A stretch of DNA of 64,000 nt from Penium margaritaceum (lineage: Eukaryota; Streptophyta; Zygnematophyceae; Desmidiales; Peniaceae). The position numbers and the translations under genes are program-made. This document shows, piece after piece, positions 11,985-22,350 of this stretch. Numbering within the stretch: the stretch's first letter is position 1; each line of letters starts with the position of its first letter. The DNA is taken from NCBI GenBank assembly GCA_023375785.1, contig SZWC01000577.1, forward strand, positions 193,770 to 257,769. Direction: 5' to 3'. The notes under the pieces were generated by a model. The model made no database searches, was not told the origin of the DNA, and saw only the letters and a program-made list of their open reading frames with translations.

Positions 11985-14591
11985 CTAAGCATCATTTTCT
12001 CCTGCGGTGCCTGCATCATCATCATCATCGAGTCCGTCTTCCCCTTCCACATCATCTTCCATTTCCTGCTCTGCCACATGTGCTGCACAACGACGGAGGT
12101 TGACACGCTTCTCTTCCTCCTCCAGTTCTGGTACTACATCCCCATTTGGAGCGACTGGGAAATGTGCAAGCTGAGGGTCATTCACCCATGACTTTAGAAG
12201 GATCAGGTTTTCGACGGTCAGGTCGATGAGTGACTGCCGAAAGTCGGTGATGACATGTCGTCCCAGAGAAAACAGGCGCTCCGATGGGGTACTTGTCGCC
12301 GGAACTGCAAGTAAACAGTTTTAGATGAGTACGACAGATTGTGAAAGCTGGCCAGAAGTGCTGATCCAACACGTAAGACATCAGAGAACTTCAGCACCTA
12401 CCAGAAATCAGGTCGAGAGCGGCCAGGTGGAAAGTTGGGAATGCTTTTTTGTGCTTCCTCATGTACTTGAGGATGTCGCACCGGCGCCCCTTCTTCACTT
12501 CCTTTGCCCAGCTCTGAACCTCCAACTCCAAGGTGCTTGGTGTGACCTGCACCTGGGGGGCCTCCGGCTCGGCGAACATATCTGCGGCGGCGTCCTCCAA
12601 AGCAGCTTCCAGCATTGTCGCCTCTTCACTCTGGCGGATCCTTTCACTCCGACGTGGCTGTGGTTGTCCAGCAGCAGTTCCGGCTCCCTCGTTTGCTGTG
12701 TTGGCTGGATGACGGTTGGTTTTGAGTCAGGGCATTTCCATGAGGGAACTATGTAAAGTCAGTTTTGCTGACAGAATTCTGACATCATACCTGCTGAGGT
12801 TGTGGCTGACGACGTTGCCGCACTATCCCCTTGGGACTGAGATGTCTGGGTGGCAGTTGCGGCAGTTGCTGCTGCAAGTGCAGCAGCCTCGGCCTCTGCA
12901 TCCTCTCGGCTCTGCACAACAGTGTCGTGGTATGACCGCAGGAGGTCCACGACTTTGAGCTGCAGCTCGGCAGGCGTGCTGATGCCCATCTTTGGGTGCA
13001 CACGCTCGTAGAATCCAAGGCGGAACCGTGGGTCACAAGCTGTGGCCAGCACATGCCGATCAGTGCAAAGCTTGACATACTTGTCAAGCTTTGCAATGAC
13101 TGCGACAATGCCTGGTTTGAGCTCCAGCAGCAGCTCCTCTTTGCAGTCCAGCCGCCCGGCGTTACCTCTGCGCTTGCTCTTCTTCTCTGCCGCCAGCGCC
13201 TTCACCAACCACCCATTCATCTTCTCCAGCAGAGAGGAGTAGAAGGGGATGACGAGGGACAGAGTTGGGTAGGTGGAGCCGGAAATGTCGTCAGTAAAAG
13301 TTTTGAACGGCTTGAGGATCACCGTCACCTGCGCGATGAGCTGCCAGTCGTCAAAACTGGGACGGAGATGCGTGCCGTCACGGCCGAAGTCTTCAAGCCA
13401 CGTCTCCAGCACATCCTTGATGCCGATGACGCGCTCGCACATGTCGAGCGCGCTGTTCCACCTGGTCTCGGTGTCCAGGTGGAGCGACATGTACTTCATC
13501 CCCGCGTCCTTCACCGCCTCAGTCAGCGACTCCTCTCTGGTTGGCGTTCTCGTCACAAAGACTGCAATGGCACGCACTTGGGACAGGATGGCAGCGACCC
13601 TCGGCTGCTTGAGCAGATCACCTACCGCCAGGTTGATGATGTGGCCGAGGCACCGGATGTGCCCGGCCTTCTGGAAGGCATCGTTGTGCGGGATGAGGTA
13701 GGCGTCAATCATCGAGTCGTTGGTGGACTCGTTGTCCACCGTGAGACAGAAGATTCTGTCCCACAATCCCCACTGCTGCATCACGGTTTTCAGGAGGTTG
13801 TAAAGGTTGTCCGCAGTCGCTCCACGCAAAATGGCCGGGAGTGACAGTGCGATGGACCGCACCTTGTAGTTTGCATCAATCCAGTGCGCAGTAAGGCCGA
13901 GGTACTTCGTGTTGTTCTCTGCTTTCCAGCCGTCTATCGTCAAGCTGATGCCGCTGGTCACCGAACCCAAGATGGTCTTGATGCGCTCACGGTAGGCAGG
14001 TGCAGCCACCTGGATCAGCCTGGCGAACGTCATGCGCCCCGGGAGTGCAGCTGCAGGGTTGGCGTGAGCAAATGCCCTCGCAAGCCAGAAAGAGTCCATG
14101 GACGCAAACGACAGGTTCTTGTCGACTAAGTGCTTCCACAGCAGGCTGTAGAAGTACTTTTTCTTGAAAATGAGGCCGACACCAGCTGCACCCCTGGACA
14201 CCGGCGCATTCTCTGGATTTGCTGCAGCAGCGTCAACGTCGGCAGCGGCGACGGCGGTACGGGCAGTTTCGAGCTGCGACGCAGCAACCATGGCTTTGAG
14301 CTCGGCGTAACGCTCCTTGTGAACCTTTCGGAGATGCTTCCACATGGCGGATGTCGCGCCATCCTTGCACGAAATGGTGACGGGGTTGTTGAAGTGTCGT
14401 GTGCAGAGCAAGCAGATAGCTCGTTGGGAGGTGTTGCACGACTTCTTGAAACACCCCCACACAAAGGAGTCGTGGCGTTTGCGCTTGTCACCAATATGTT
14501 CCTGTTCCTGCTCTTCCTCCTCAGAGTCGTTGTCGGACTGTTCGTCCGCATGAGTAGCATCAGCATCGACGAGTGGGGCCTCGTCTGCCAT
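11985..14591 (-). CDS. hAT transposase, BED zinc finger type, three exons, 807 residues
   Basis: Predicted nuclear transposase catalysing cut-and-paste excision and insertion. Exons are 14591-12791, 12704-12402 and 12304-11985. Their lengths (1801, 303 and 320 nt) sum to 2424, giving 807 codons plus a TAG stop, and both introns are phase 1. I start at the ATG at 14591. The frame is open a little further upstream but without another ATG. Residues 40-95 form a BED finger (W45, C60, C63, H86, H91) behind an acidic leader. The hAT core shows TIDGW with D220, TVDNE with D286, HIRCLGHIINL at 311-321 and TETRWNS around W378. Exon 3 supplies the hATC signature PATSTPSERLFS at 703-714, then TVENLILLKSW ending at 741. 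The C terminus is acidic. It belongs to the ZBED-like hATs. No stop or frameshift was seen. Family assignment is secure; activity is inference. Confidence 0.93.
12305..12401 (-). other. Transposase intron 2 (97 nt)
   Basis: On the minus strand the donor is TTTCTG|GTAGGT and the acceptor is TTGCAG|TTCCGG. Removing it joins ATT TCT G to TT CCG GCG ACA, producing SVPATSTPSERLFS, the conserved start of the hATC dimerisation block. Without splicing that block is out of frame, so the conserved motif itself supports the junction. Confidence 0.9.
12705..12790 (-). other. Transposase intron 1 (86 nt)
   Basis: The donor is TCAGCAG|GTATGA and the acceptor is CATCCAG|CCAACA on the minus strand. Reading through would end 15 codons later at a TGA. 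Splicing keeps frame (phase 1) into the exon that contains the A/E-rich linker and the segment ahead of hATC. Both sides are low-complexity sequence, so another AG acceptor in the same frame is possible. This one is the simplest that keeps the reading frame. Confidence 0.78.
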
Positions 14592-14726
14592 TGTGAAAGA
14601 TCTGCCTTCCACAAGACAGAGCTCGAACTTGGAGTCGGATGGGAGCTATAGGCGGAATATCCGATGGTTTGAGGCCTCGAACCGCCATTGACTAGGTACA
14701 TGCCTTGTATGTAGGCTGATTGACGT

Positions 14727-14756
14727 GGCTGTTCACGAATCTATTCGTGACCAGCC
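14727..14756. promoter_or_regulatory. 30-bp near-perfect palindrome upstream of the transposase start
   Basis: Arms GGCTGTTCACGAAT (14727-14740) and ATTCGTGACCAGCC (14743-14756) match in 13 of 14 positions around a CT spacer, about 135 bases upstream of the ATG. The core TTCACGAAT is the half-site of the terminal motif GGATTCNCGAATCC. It may be a transposase binding site near the promoter, as in self-regulated transposons; that role is inference. I see no convincing TATA box. Confidence 0.5.
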
Positions 14757-14871
14757 AAGAAGCTGCAGGTTGATTCTTGGCCAATAGAAAACAAGGAAAC
14801 AGTGCATTGTAGTGGACAGAGGACATGCATCCACGCTGTCACACATCATAGGGCGGGAAGAGATTTCCGCC

Positions 14872-14917
14872 GTCAAATGTGCCGCTTCGGCTCTAGCGGC
14901 GAAGCGGCACATTTGAC
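14872..14917. repeat. Perfect 18-bp inverted repeat (hairpin) in the element's 5' part
   Basis: Arm GTCAAATGTGCCGCTTCG at 14872-14889 is exactly complementary to 14900-14917, with a 10-nt loop. It is GC-rich and would form a strong hairpin in DNA or in an upstream transcript. It lies about 280 bases upstream of the coding start. No known function. Confidence 0.85.
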
Positions 14918-15019
14918 AGTTCGAGGATGCGATTTTGCGCTCCGGCTCGGTGGCCGACCGGAGTTTGAACCGGATCCCCCGAATATCTCTCCCCCCCTCC
15001 CCCTGCCGGATTCACCACA

Positions 15020-15112
15020 GGATTCGCGAATACCCAAATGAGACCTGACCCTGGATCCGGATTCGTGAATCCAGATCCGGATTCGGTATTCGTGAAACGG
15101 ATTCACGAATCC
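15020..15112. promoter_or_regulatory. Right subterminal palindromic motif cluster of the hAT element
   Basis: Copies of GGATTCNCGAATCC or its close variant with GTG in the middle occur at 15059-15072 and 15099-15112, with a partial copy (GGATTCGCGAATAC) at 15020 and further half-sites to 15122. They mirror the left cluster, as expected for transposase recognition sites at both ends. Confidence 0.6.
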
Positions 15113-15134
15113 TTGGATTCGTGTTCAGGCTTAA

Positions 15135-15142
15135 CTGTACCT
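15135..15142. repeat. Right target-site duplication of the hAT element
   Basis: CTGTACCT, identical to 11516-11523, followed at once by family 1 satellite in the same orientation as on the left side. Confidence 0.7.
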
Positions 15143-15357
15143 GAGTGCGCCTGAGTGCGCCTGACTAGGCCTGAGTGCGCCTGAACGCGCCTGAGTGCGC
15201 CTGAGTGCGCCTGAGTGCGCCTGAGTTTGCCTAAGTACGCCAGAGAGCGCCTGAGAGCGCCTAAGTGCGCCTGATTACGCCTGACTGCGCATGACTCCGC
15301 CTCAGTGCGCCTGACTCCGCCTGAGTGCGCCTGAGTATGCCTGAGTGTGCCTGAGTG

Positions 15358-15642
15358 NNNNNNNNNNNNNNNNNNNNNNNNNNNNNNNNNNNNNNNNNNN
15401 NNNNNNNNNNNNNNNNNNNNNNNNNNNNNNNNNNNNNNNNNNNNNNNNNNNNNNNNNNNNNNNNNNNNNNNNNNNNNNNNNNNNNNNNNNNNNNNNNNNN
15501 NNNNNNNNNNNNNNNNNNNNNNNNNNNNNNNNNNNNNNNNNNNNNNNNNNNNNNNNNNNNNNNNNNNNNNNNNNNNNNNNNNNNNNNNNNNNNNNNNNNN
15601 NNNNNNNNNNNNNNNNNNNNNNNNNNNNNNNNNNNNNNNNNN
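15358..15642. other. Assembly gap (285 N)
   Basis: Run of N inside the satellite. Both sides are family 1 units. True gap size is unknown and could be much larger than 285 bases in such a repeat. Confidence 1.
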
Positions 15643-16400
15643 CTGCGCCTGACTGCGCCTGACTGCGCCTGACTGCGCCTGACTGCGCCTGACTGCGCCT
15701 GAGTGCACCTAACTGTGCTTGAGTGCGCCTGACTGTGTCTGACTGCGCCTGAGTACGCCTGACTGCGCCTGACTGCGCCTGACTGCGCCTGACTGCGCCT
15801 GACTCCGCCTGAGTGCGCCTGACTCCGCCTGAGTGCGCCTGAGTACGCATGAGTGCGCATCAGTGTGCCGGACTGCGCCAGACAACGCCTGACTGCGCTT
15901 GATTCCGCCTGAGTGCGCCTGAGTGCACCTGATCACGCCTGAGTGCGCTTGAGTACGCCGGACTGAGCCTGACTGCGCCTGACTGTGCCTGAGTGCGCCT
16001 GAGTGCGCTTGAGTGCGCCTGAGTGCGCCTGAGTGCGCCTGAGTGCGCCTGAATGTGCCTAAGTGCACCTGAGTGCGCCCGACTGCGCCTGACTGCGCTT
16101 GACTGTGCCTGAGTGCGCCTGAGTGTGCCTGAGTGCGCTTGAGTGCACCTGACTGGGCCTGAGCGCACCTGACTGCGCCTGAGTGCGCCTGAGTTCGCCT
16201 GAGTACGCCTGAGTGCGCCTGATTACGCCTGACTGCGCCTGAGTCCGCTTGAGAGCGCCTGACTCCGCCTGAGTGCGCCTGAGTACGCCTGAGTGCGCCT
16301 CACTGCGCCTGACTGCGCCTGACTGGGCCTGACTGCGCTTGACTGCGCCTGACTGCGCCTGACTGCGCCTTAGTGCGCCTGACTGCGCCTGACTGCGCCT

Positions 16401-19120
16401 GACTGCGCTTGACTGCGCCTGACTGCGCTTGACTGCGCCTGACTGCGCTTGACTGCGCCTGACTGCGCTTGACTGCGCCTGACTGCGCTTGACTGCGCCT
16501 GACTGCGCTTGACTGCGCCTGACTGCGCTTGACTGCGCCTGACTGCGCTTGACTGCGCCTGACTGCGCTTGACTGCGCCTGACTGCGCTTGACTGCGCCT
16601 GACTGCGCTTGACTGCGCCTGACTGCGCTTGACTGCGCCTGACTGCGCTTGACTGCGCCTGACTGCGCTTGACTGCGCCTGACTGCGCTTGACTGCGCCT
16701 GACTGCGCTTGACTGCGCCTGACTGCGCTTGACTGCGCCTGACTGCGCTTGACTGCGCCTGACTGCGCTTGACTGCGCCTGACTGCGCTTGACTGCGCCT
16801 GACTGCGCTTGACTGCGCCTGACTGCGCTTGACTGCGCCTGACTGCGCTTGACTGCGCCTGACTGCGCTTGACTGCGCCTGACTGCGCTTGACTGCGCCT
16901 GACTGCGCTTGACTGCGCCTGACTGCGCTTGACTGCGCCTGACTGCGCTTGACTGCGCCTGACTGCGCTTGACTGCGCCTGACTGCGCTTGACTGCGCCT
17001 GACTGCGCTTGACTGCGCCTGACTGCGCTTGACTGCGCCTGACTGCGCTTGACTGCGCCTGACTGCGCTTGACTGCGCCTGACTGCGCTTGACTGCGCCT
17101 GACTGCGCTTGACTGCGCCTGACTGCGCTTGACTGCGCCTGACTGCGCTTGACTGCGCCTGACTGCGCTTGACTGCGCCTGACTGCGCTTGACTGCGCCT
17201 GACTGCGCTTGACTGCGCCTGACTGCGCTTGACTGCGCCTGACTGCGCTTGACTGCGCCTGACTGCGCTTGACTGCGCCTGACTGCGCTTGACTGCGCCT
17301 GACTGCGCTTGACTGCGCCTGACTGCGCTTGACTGCGCCTGACTGCGCTTGACTGCGCCTGACTGCGCTTGACTGCGCCTGACTGCGCTTGACTGCGCCT
17401 GACTGCGCTTGACTGCGCCTGACTGCGCTTGACTGCGCCTGACTGCGCTTGACTGCGCCTGACTGCGCTTGACTGCGCCTGACTGCGCTTGACTGCGCCT
17501 GACTGCGCTTGACTGCGCCTGACTGCGCTTGACTGCGCCTGACTGCGCTTGACTGCGCCTGACTGCGCTTGACTGCGCCTGACTGCGCTTGACTGCGCCT
17601 GACTGCGCTTGACTGCGCCTGACTGCGCTTGACTGCGCCTGACTGCGCTTGACTGCGCCTGACTGCGCTTGACTGCGCCTGACTGCGCTTGACTGCGCCT
17701 GACTGCGCTTGACTGCGCCTGACTGCGCTTGACTGCGCCTGACTGCGCTTGACTGCGCCTGACTGCGCTTGACTGCGCCTGACTGCGCTTGACTGCGCCT
17801 GACTGCGCTTGACTGCGCCTGACTGCGCTTGACTGCGCCTGACTGCGCTTGACTGCGCCTGACTGCGCTTGACTGCGCCTGACTGCGCTTGACTGCGCCT
17901 GACTGCGCTTGACTGCGCCTGACTGCGCTTGACTGCGCCTGACTGCGCTTGACTGCGCCTGACTGCGCTTGACTGCGCCTGACTGCGCTTGACTGCGCCT
18001 GACTGCGCTTGACTGCGCCTGACTGCGCTTGACTGCGCCTGACTGCGCTTGACTGCGCCTGACTGCGCTTGACTGCGCCTGACTGCGCTTGACTGCGCCT
18101 GACTGCGCTTGACTGCGCCTGACTGCGCTTGACTGCGCCTGACTGCGCTTGACTGCGCCTGACTGCGCTTGACTGCGCCTGACTGCGCTTGACTGCGCCT
18201 GACTGCGCTTGACTGCGCCTGACTGCGCTTGACTGCGCCTGACTGCGCTTGACTGCGCCTGACTGCGCTTGACTGCGCCTGACTGCGCTTGACTGCGCCT
18301 GACTGCGCTTGACTGCGCCTGACTGCGCTTGACTGCGCCTGACTGCGCTTGACTGCGCCTGACTGCGCTTGACTGCGCCTGACTGCGCTTGACTGCGCCT
18401 GACTGCGCTTGACTGCGCCTGACTGCGCTTGACTGCGCCTGACTGCGCTTGACTGCGCCTGACTGCGCTTGACTGCGCCTGACTGCGCTTGACTGCGCCT
18501 GACTGCGCTTGACTGCGCCTGACTGCGCTTGACTGCGCCTGACTGCGCTTGACTGCGCCTGACTGCGCTTGACTGCGCCTGACTGCGCTTGACTGCGCCT
18601 GACTGCGCTTGACTGCGCCTGACTGCGCTTGACTGCGCCTGACTGCGCTTGACTGCGCCTGACTGCGCTTGACTGCGCCTGACTGCGCTTGACTGCGCCT
18701 GACTGCGCTTGACTGCGCCTGACTGCGCTTGACTGCGCCTGACTGCGCTTGACTGCGCCTGACTGCGCTTGACTGCGCCTGACTGCGCTTGACTGCGCCT
18801 GACTGCGCTTGACTGCGCCTGACTGCGCTTGACTGCGCCTGACTGCGCTTGACTGCGCCTGACTGCGCTTGACTGCGCCTGACTGCGCTTGACTGCGCCT
18901 GACTGCGCTTGACTGCGCCTGACTGCGCTTGACTGCGCCTGACTGCGCTTGACTGCGCCTGACTGCGCTTGACTGCGCCTGACTGCGCTTGACTGCGCCT
19001 GACTGCGCTTGACTGCGCCTGACTGCGCTTGACTGCGCCTGACTGCGCTTGACTGCGCCTGACTGCGCTTGACTGCGCCTGACTGCGCTTGACTGCGCCT
19101 GACTGCGCTTGACTGCGCCT
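16401..19120 (+). repeat. Perfect 20-bp tandem array, about 136 copies
   Basis: The dimer GACTGCGCTTGACTGCGCCT repeats without a visible change over 2720 bases. The neighbouring satellite averages a variant every unit or two. The array lacks CpG-decay variants. It is therefore a very recent local amplification of a two-unit segment, or an assembly product of a collapsed or extended repeat. Its minus strand is open in every frame. Confidence 0.97.
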
Positions 19121-21150
19121 GACTGCGCCTGACTGCGCCTGAGTGCGCCTGAGTACGCCTGAGTGCGCCTGAGTGACCTTAGTGCGCCTGAGTGCGCCTG
19201 AGTGTGCCTGAGTGTGCCTGATTGCGCCTGAGTGCATCTGAGTGCGCTTGAGGGCACCTGACTGCGCTTGACTGCGCCTGACTGCGCCTGACTGCGCCTG
19301 ACTGCACCTGAGTGCGCCTGAGTGCACCTAACTATGCCTGAGTGCGCCTGACTGTGTCTGACTGCGCCTGAGTGCACCTGACTGCGCCTGACTTCGCCTG
19401 ACTGCGCTTGACTGCGCCTGACTGCGCTTGACTCCGCCTGAGTGCGCCTGACTCCGCCTGAGTGCGCCTGAGTGCGCCTGAGTGCGCTTCAGTGTGCCGG
19501 ACTACGCCAGACTGCGCCTGACTGTGCCTCACTCCGCCTGAGTGCGCCTGAGTGCACCTGATTACGCCTGAGTGCGCCTGAGTGCGCCGGACTGAGCCTG
19601 ACTGCGCCTGACTGTGCCTGAGTGCGCCTGAGTGCGCTTGAGTGTGCATGAGTGCGCCTGAGCGCGCCTGAGTACGCTTGAGTGCGCCTGAGTGCTCCTG
19701 AATGTGCCTAAGTGCACCTGAGTGCGCCTAAGTGCGCCAAACTGCGCCTGACTGCGCCTGACTGTGCCTGAGTGCGCCTGAGTGTGCCTGAGTGCGCTTG
19801 AGTGCGCCTGACTGGGCCTGAGCGCGCCTGAGTGCGCCTGAGTACGCCTGAGTTTGCCTGAAAACGCCAGAGAGCGCCTGAGAGCGCCTGAGTGCGCCTG
19901 ATTACGCCTGGCTGCGCCTGACTCCGCCTGAGTGCGCCTGACTCCGCCCGAGTGTGCCTGAGTACGCCTGAGTGCGCCTGACTGCGCTTGACTGCGCCTG
20001 ACTGGGCCTGACTGCGCTTGACTGCGCCTTACTGCGCCTCACTGCGCCTTAGTGCGCCTGACAGCGCCTGACTGCGCCTGACTGCGCATGACTGCGCCTG
20101 AGTGTGCCTGAGTGCGCCTGAGTGCGCCTGAGTGGGCCTGAGTGTTCTTGAGTACGCCTGAGTGCGCCTGAGTGCGCCTGAGTGTGCTTGAGTGCGCCTG
20201 AGTGCGCCTGAGTGCGCCTGAGTGCGCCTGAATGCGCCTGAGTGCGCCTGAGTACGCCTGGCTGCGCCTTACTGCGCCTGACTGTGCCTGAGTGCGCCTG
20301 AGTGCGCCTGAGTGCGCCTCAGTGCGCCTGACGGGGCCTCAGCGCACCTGAGTGTGCCTGAGTGTGCCTGAGTATGCCAGAGAGCGTCCGAGAGTCCTTG
20401 AGTGCGCCTGAGTGCGCTTGAGTGCAGCTGAGTGCGCCTAAGTACGCCTGAGTGCGCCTGAGTGCGCCTGAGTGTGCCTGAGTGCTCCTGAGTGAGCCTG
20501 ACTGCGCCTGACTACGCCTGACAACCCCTGAGTGCGCCTGAGTGTGCCTGAGTGCGCCTGAGTGCACCTCAGTGCGCCTGAGTGCGCCTGAGTGCGCCTG
20601 AGTGCGCCTGAGTGCGCCTGAGTGTGCCTGAGTGTGCCTGACTGTGCCTGACTGCGCCTGACTGCGCCTGACTGTGTATGACTGTGCCTTACTGCGCCTG
20701 ACTGCACCTGACTACGCCTGACTGCACCTGACTGCGTCTGAGTGCGCCTAAGTACGCCTGAGTGCGCCTTAGTACACTAGAGTGCGCTTGAGTGCGCCTG
20801 AGTGTGCCTGAGTGCGCCTGAGTGCACCTGAGTGCGCCTGAGTGCGCCTGAATAGGCCTGAGTGCGCCTGAGTGCGCCTCACTGCGCCTGACTGCGCCTG
20901 ACTGCGCCTGACTGCGTCTGACTGTCCCTGACTGTGCCTGACTGCGCCTGACAACGCCTGACTGCGCTTGAGTGCGCCTGAGTGCGCCTGAGTGCGCCTG
21001 AGTGCGCCTGAGTACGCTTGAGTGTGCCTGACTGCTCCTGAGTGCGCCTGAGTGCGCCTGAGTGCGCCTGAGTGCGCCTGAGTTTGCCTAAGTATGCCTG
21101 AGTGTGCCTGAGTGCGCCTGAGTGCGCCTGAGTGCGCCTGAGTGACCTGA

Positions 21151-22350
21151 GTGCGCCTGAGTGCACCTGAGTACGCCTGAGTGCGCCTGAGTGCGCCGGA
21201 GTGCGCCTGAGTGCGCCTGAGTGCGCGTGAGTGCGCCTGAGTGCGCCTGAGTCCGCCTGAGTGCGCCTGAGTGCACCTGAGTACGCCTGAGTGCGCCTGA
21301 GTGCGCCGGAGTGCGCCTGAGTGCGCCTGAGTGCGCGTGAGTGCGCCTGAGTGCGCCTGAGTCCGCCTGAGTGCGCCTGAGTGCACCTGAGTACGCCTGA
21401 GTGCGCCTGAGTGCGCCGGAGTGCGCCTGAGTGCGCCTGAGTGCGCGTGAGTGCGCCTGAGTGCGCCTGAGTCCGCCTGAGTGCGCCTGAGTGCACCTGA
21501 GTACGCCTGAGTGCGCCTGAGTGCGCCGGAGTGCGCCTGAGTGCGCCTGAGTGCGCGTGAGTGCGCCTGAGTGCGCCTGAGTCCGCCTGAGTGCGCCTGA
21601 GTGCACCTGAGTACGCCTGAGTGCGCCTGAGTGCGCCGGAGTGCGCCTGAGTGCGCCTGAGTGCGCGTGAGTGCGCCTGAGTGCGCCTGAGTCCGCCTGA
21701 GTGCGCCTGAGTGCACCTGAGTACGCCTGAGTGCGCCTGAGTGCGCCGGAGTGCGCCTGAGTGCGCCTGAGTGCGCGTGAGTGCGCCTGAGTGCGCCTGA
21801 GTCCGCCTGAGTGCGCCTGAGTGCACCTGAGTACGCCTGAGTGCGCCTGAGTGCGCCGGAGTGCGCCTGAGTGCGCCTGAGTGCGCGTGAGTGCGCCTGA
21901 GTGCGCCTGAGTCCGCCTGAGTGCGCCTGAGTGCACCTGAGTACGCCTGAGTGCGCCTGAGTGCGCCGGAGTGCGCCTGAGTGCGCCTGAGTGCGCGTGA
22001 GTGCGCCTGAGTGCGCCTGAGTCCGCCTGAGTGCGCCTGAGTGCACCTGAGTACGCCTGAGTGCGCCTGAGTGCGCCGGAGTGCGCCTGAGTGCGCCTGA
22101 GTGCGCGTGAGTGCGCCTGAGTGCGCCTGAGTCCGCCTGAGTGCGCCTGAGTGCACCTGAGTACGCCTGAGTGCGCCTGAGTGCGCCGGAGTGCGCCTGA
22201 GTGCGCCTGAGTGCGCGTGAGTGCGCCTGAGTGCGCCTGAGTCCGCCTGAGTGCGCCTGAGTGCACCTGAGTACGCCTGAGTGCGCCTGAGTGCGCCGGA
22301 GTGCGCCTGAGTGCGCCTGAGTGCGCGTGAGTGCGCCTGAGTGCGCCTGA
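21151..22350 (+). repeat. 110-bp higher-order tandem repeat, about 11 copies
   Basis: An eleven-unit block with fixed variants in order (GTGCACC, GTACGCC, GTGCGCCGG, GTGCGCGTG, GTCCGCC) repeats with an exact 110-base period. The CCGG variant lies at 21197 and every 110 bases up to 22297. Copies appear identical except the last, where GTCCGCC is replaced by GTACGCC. A one-base-short unit GTGACCTGA sits just before the first copy at 21142. Confidence 0.95.

Larger units (their letters stand above)
11524..15134 (-). mobile_element. Complete hAT-superfamily DNA transposon, about 3.6 kb
   Basis: Unique sequence interrupts family 1 satellite exactly between two copies of CTGTACCT. The two ends are imperfect inverted repeats: AAGGCTGCACACCGAATCC on the left against AAGCCTGAACACGAATCC read inward from the right. 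Allowing an eight-base duplication leaves two extra bases (AA) at the right end, so the exact right boundary is uncertain by one or two bases. Both subterminal regions carry copies of the palindrome GGATTCNCGAATCC. The interior holds a single minus-strand transposase gene with two introns and no disabling lesion. The satellite on both sides shares the same rare variant units, so the insertion split one array. It is likely autonomous and relatively young, since coding sequence, splice sites and duplication are all intact. Confidence 0.88.

Noticed and set aside
12996-13844. 282-codon plus-strand frame opposite the transposase
   Set aside because: Shadow of the GC-rich minus-strand coding sequence; the minus frame carries all conserved hAT motifs.
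16300-19377. 1025-codon open frame on the minus strand, and similar frames through 1-11500, 20769-22436 and 24400-30900
   Set aside because: Pure consequence of a 10-bp stop-free unit: all three frames are open and encode the same repeat, with no domain, codon bias or promoter.
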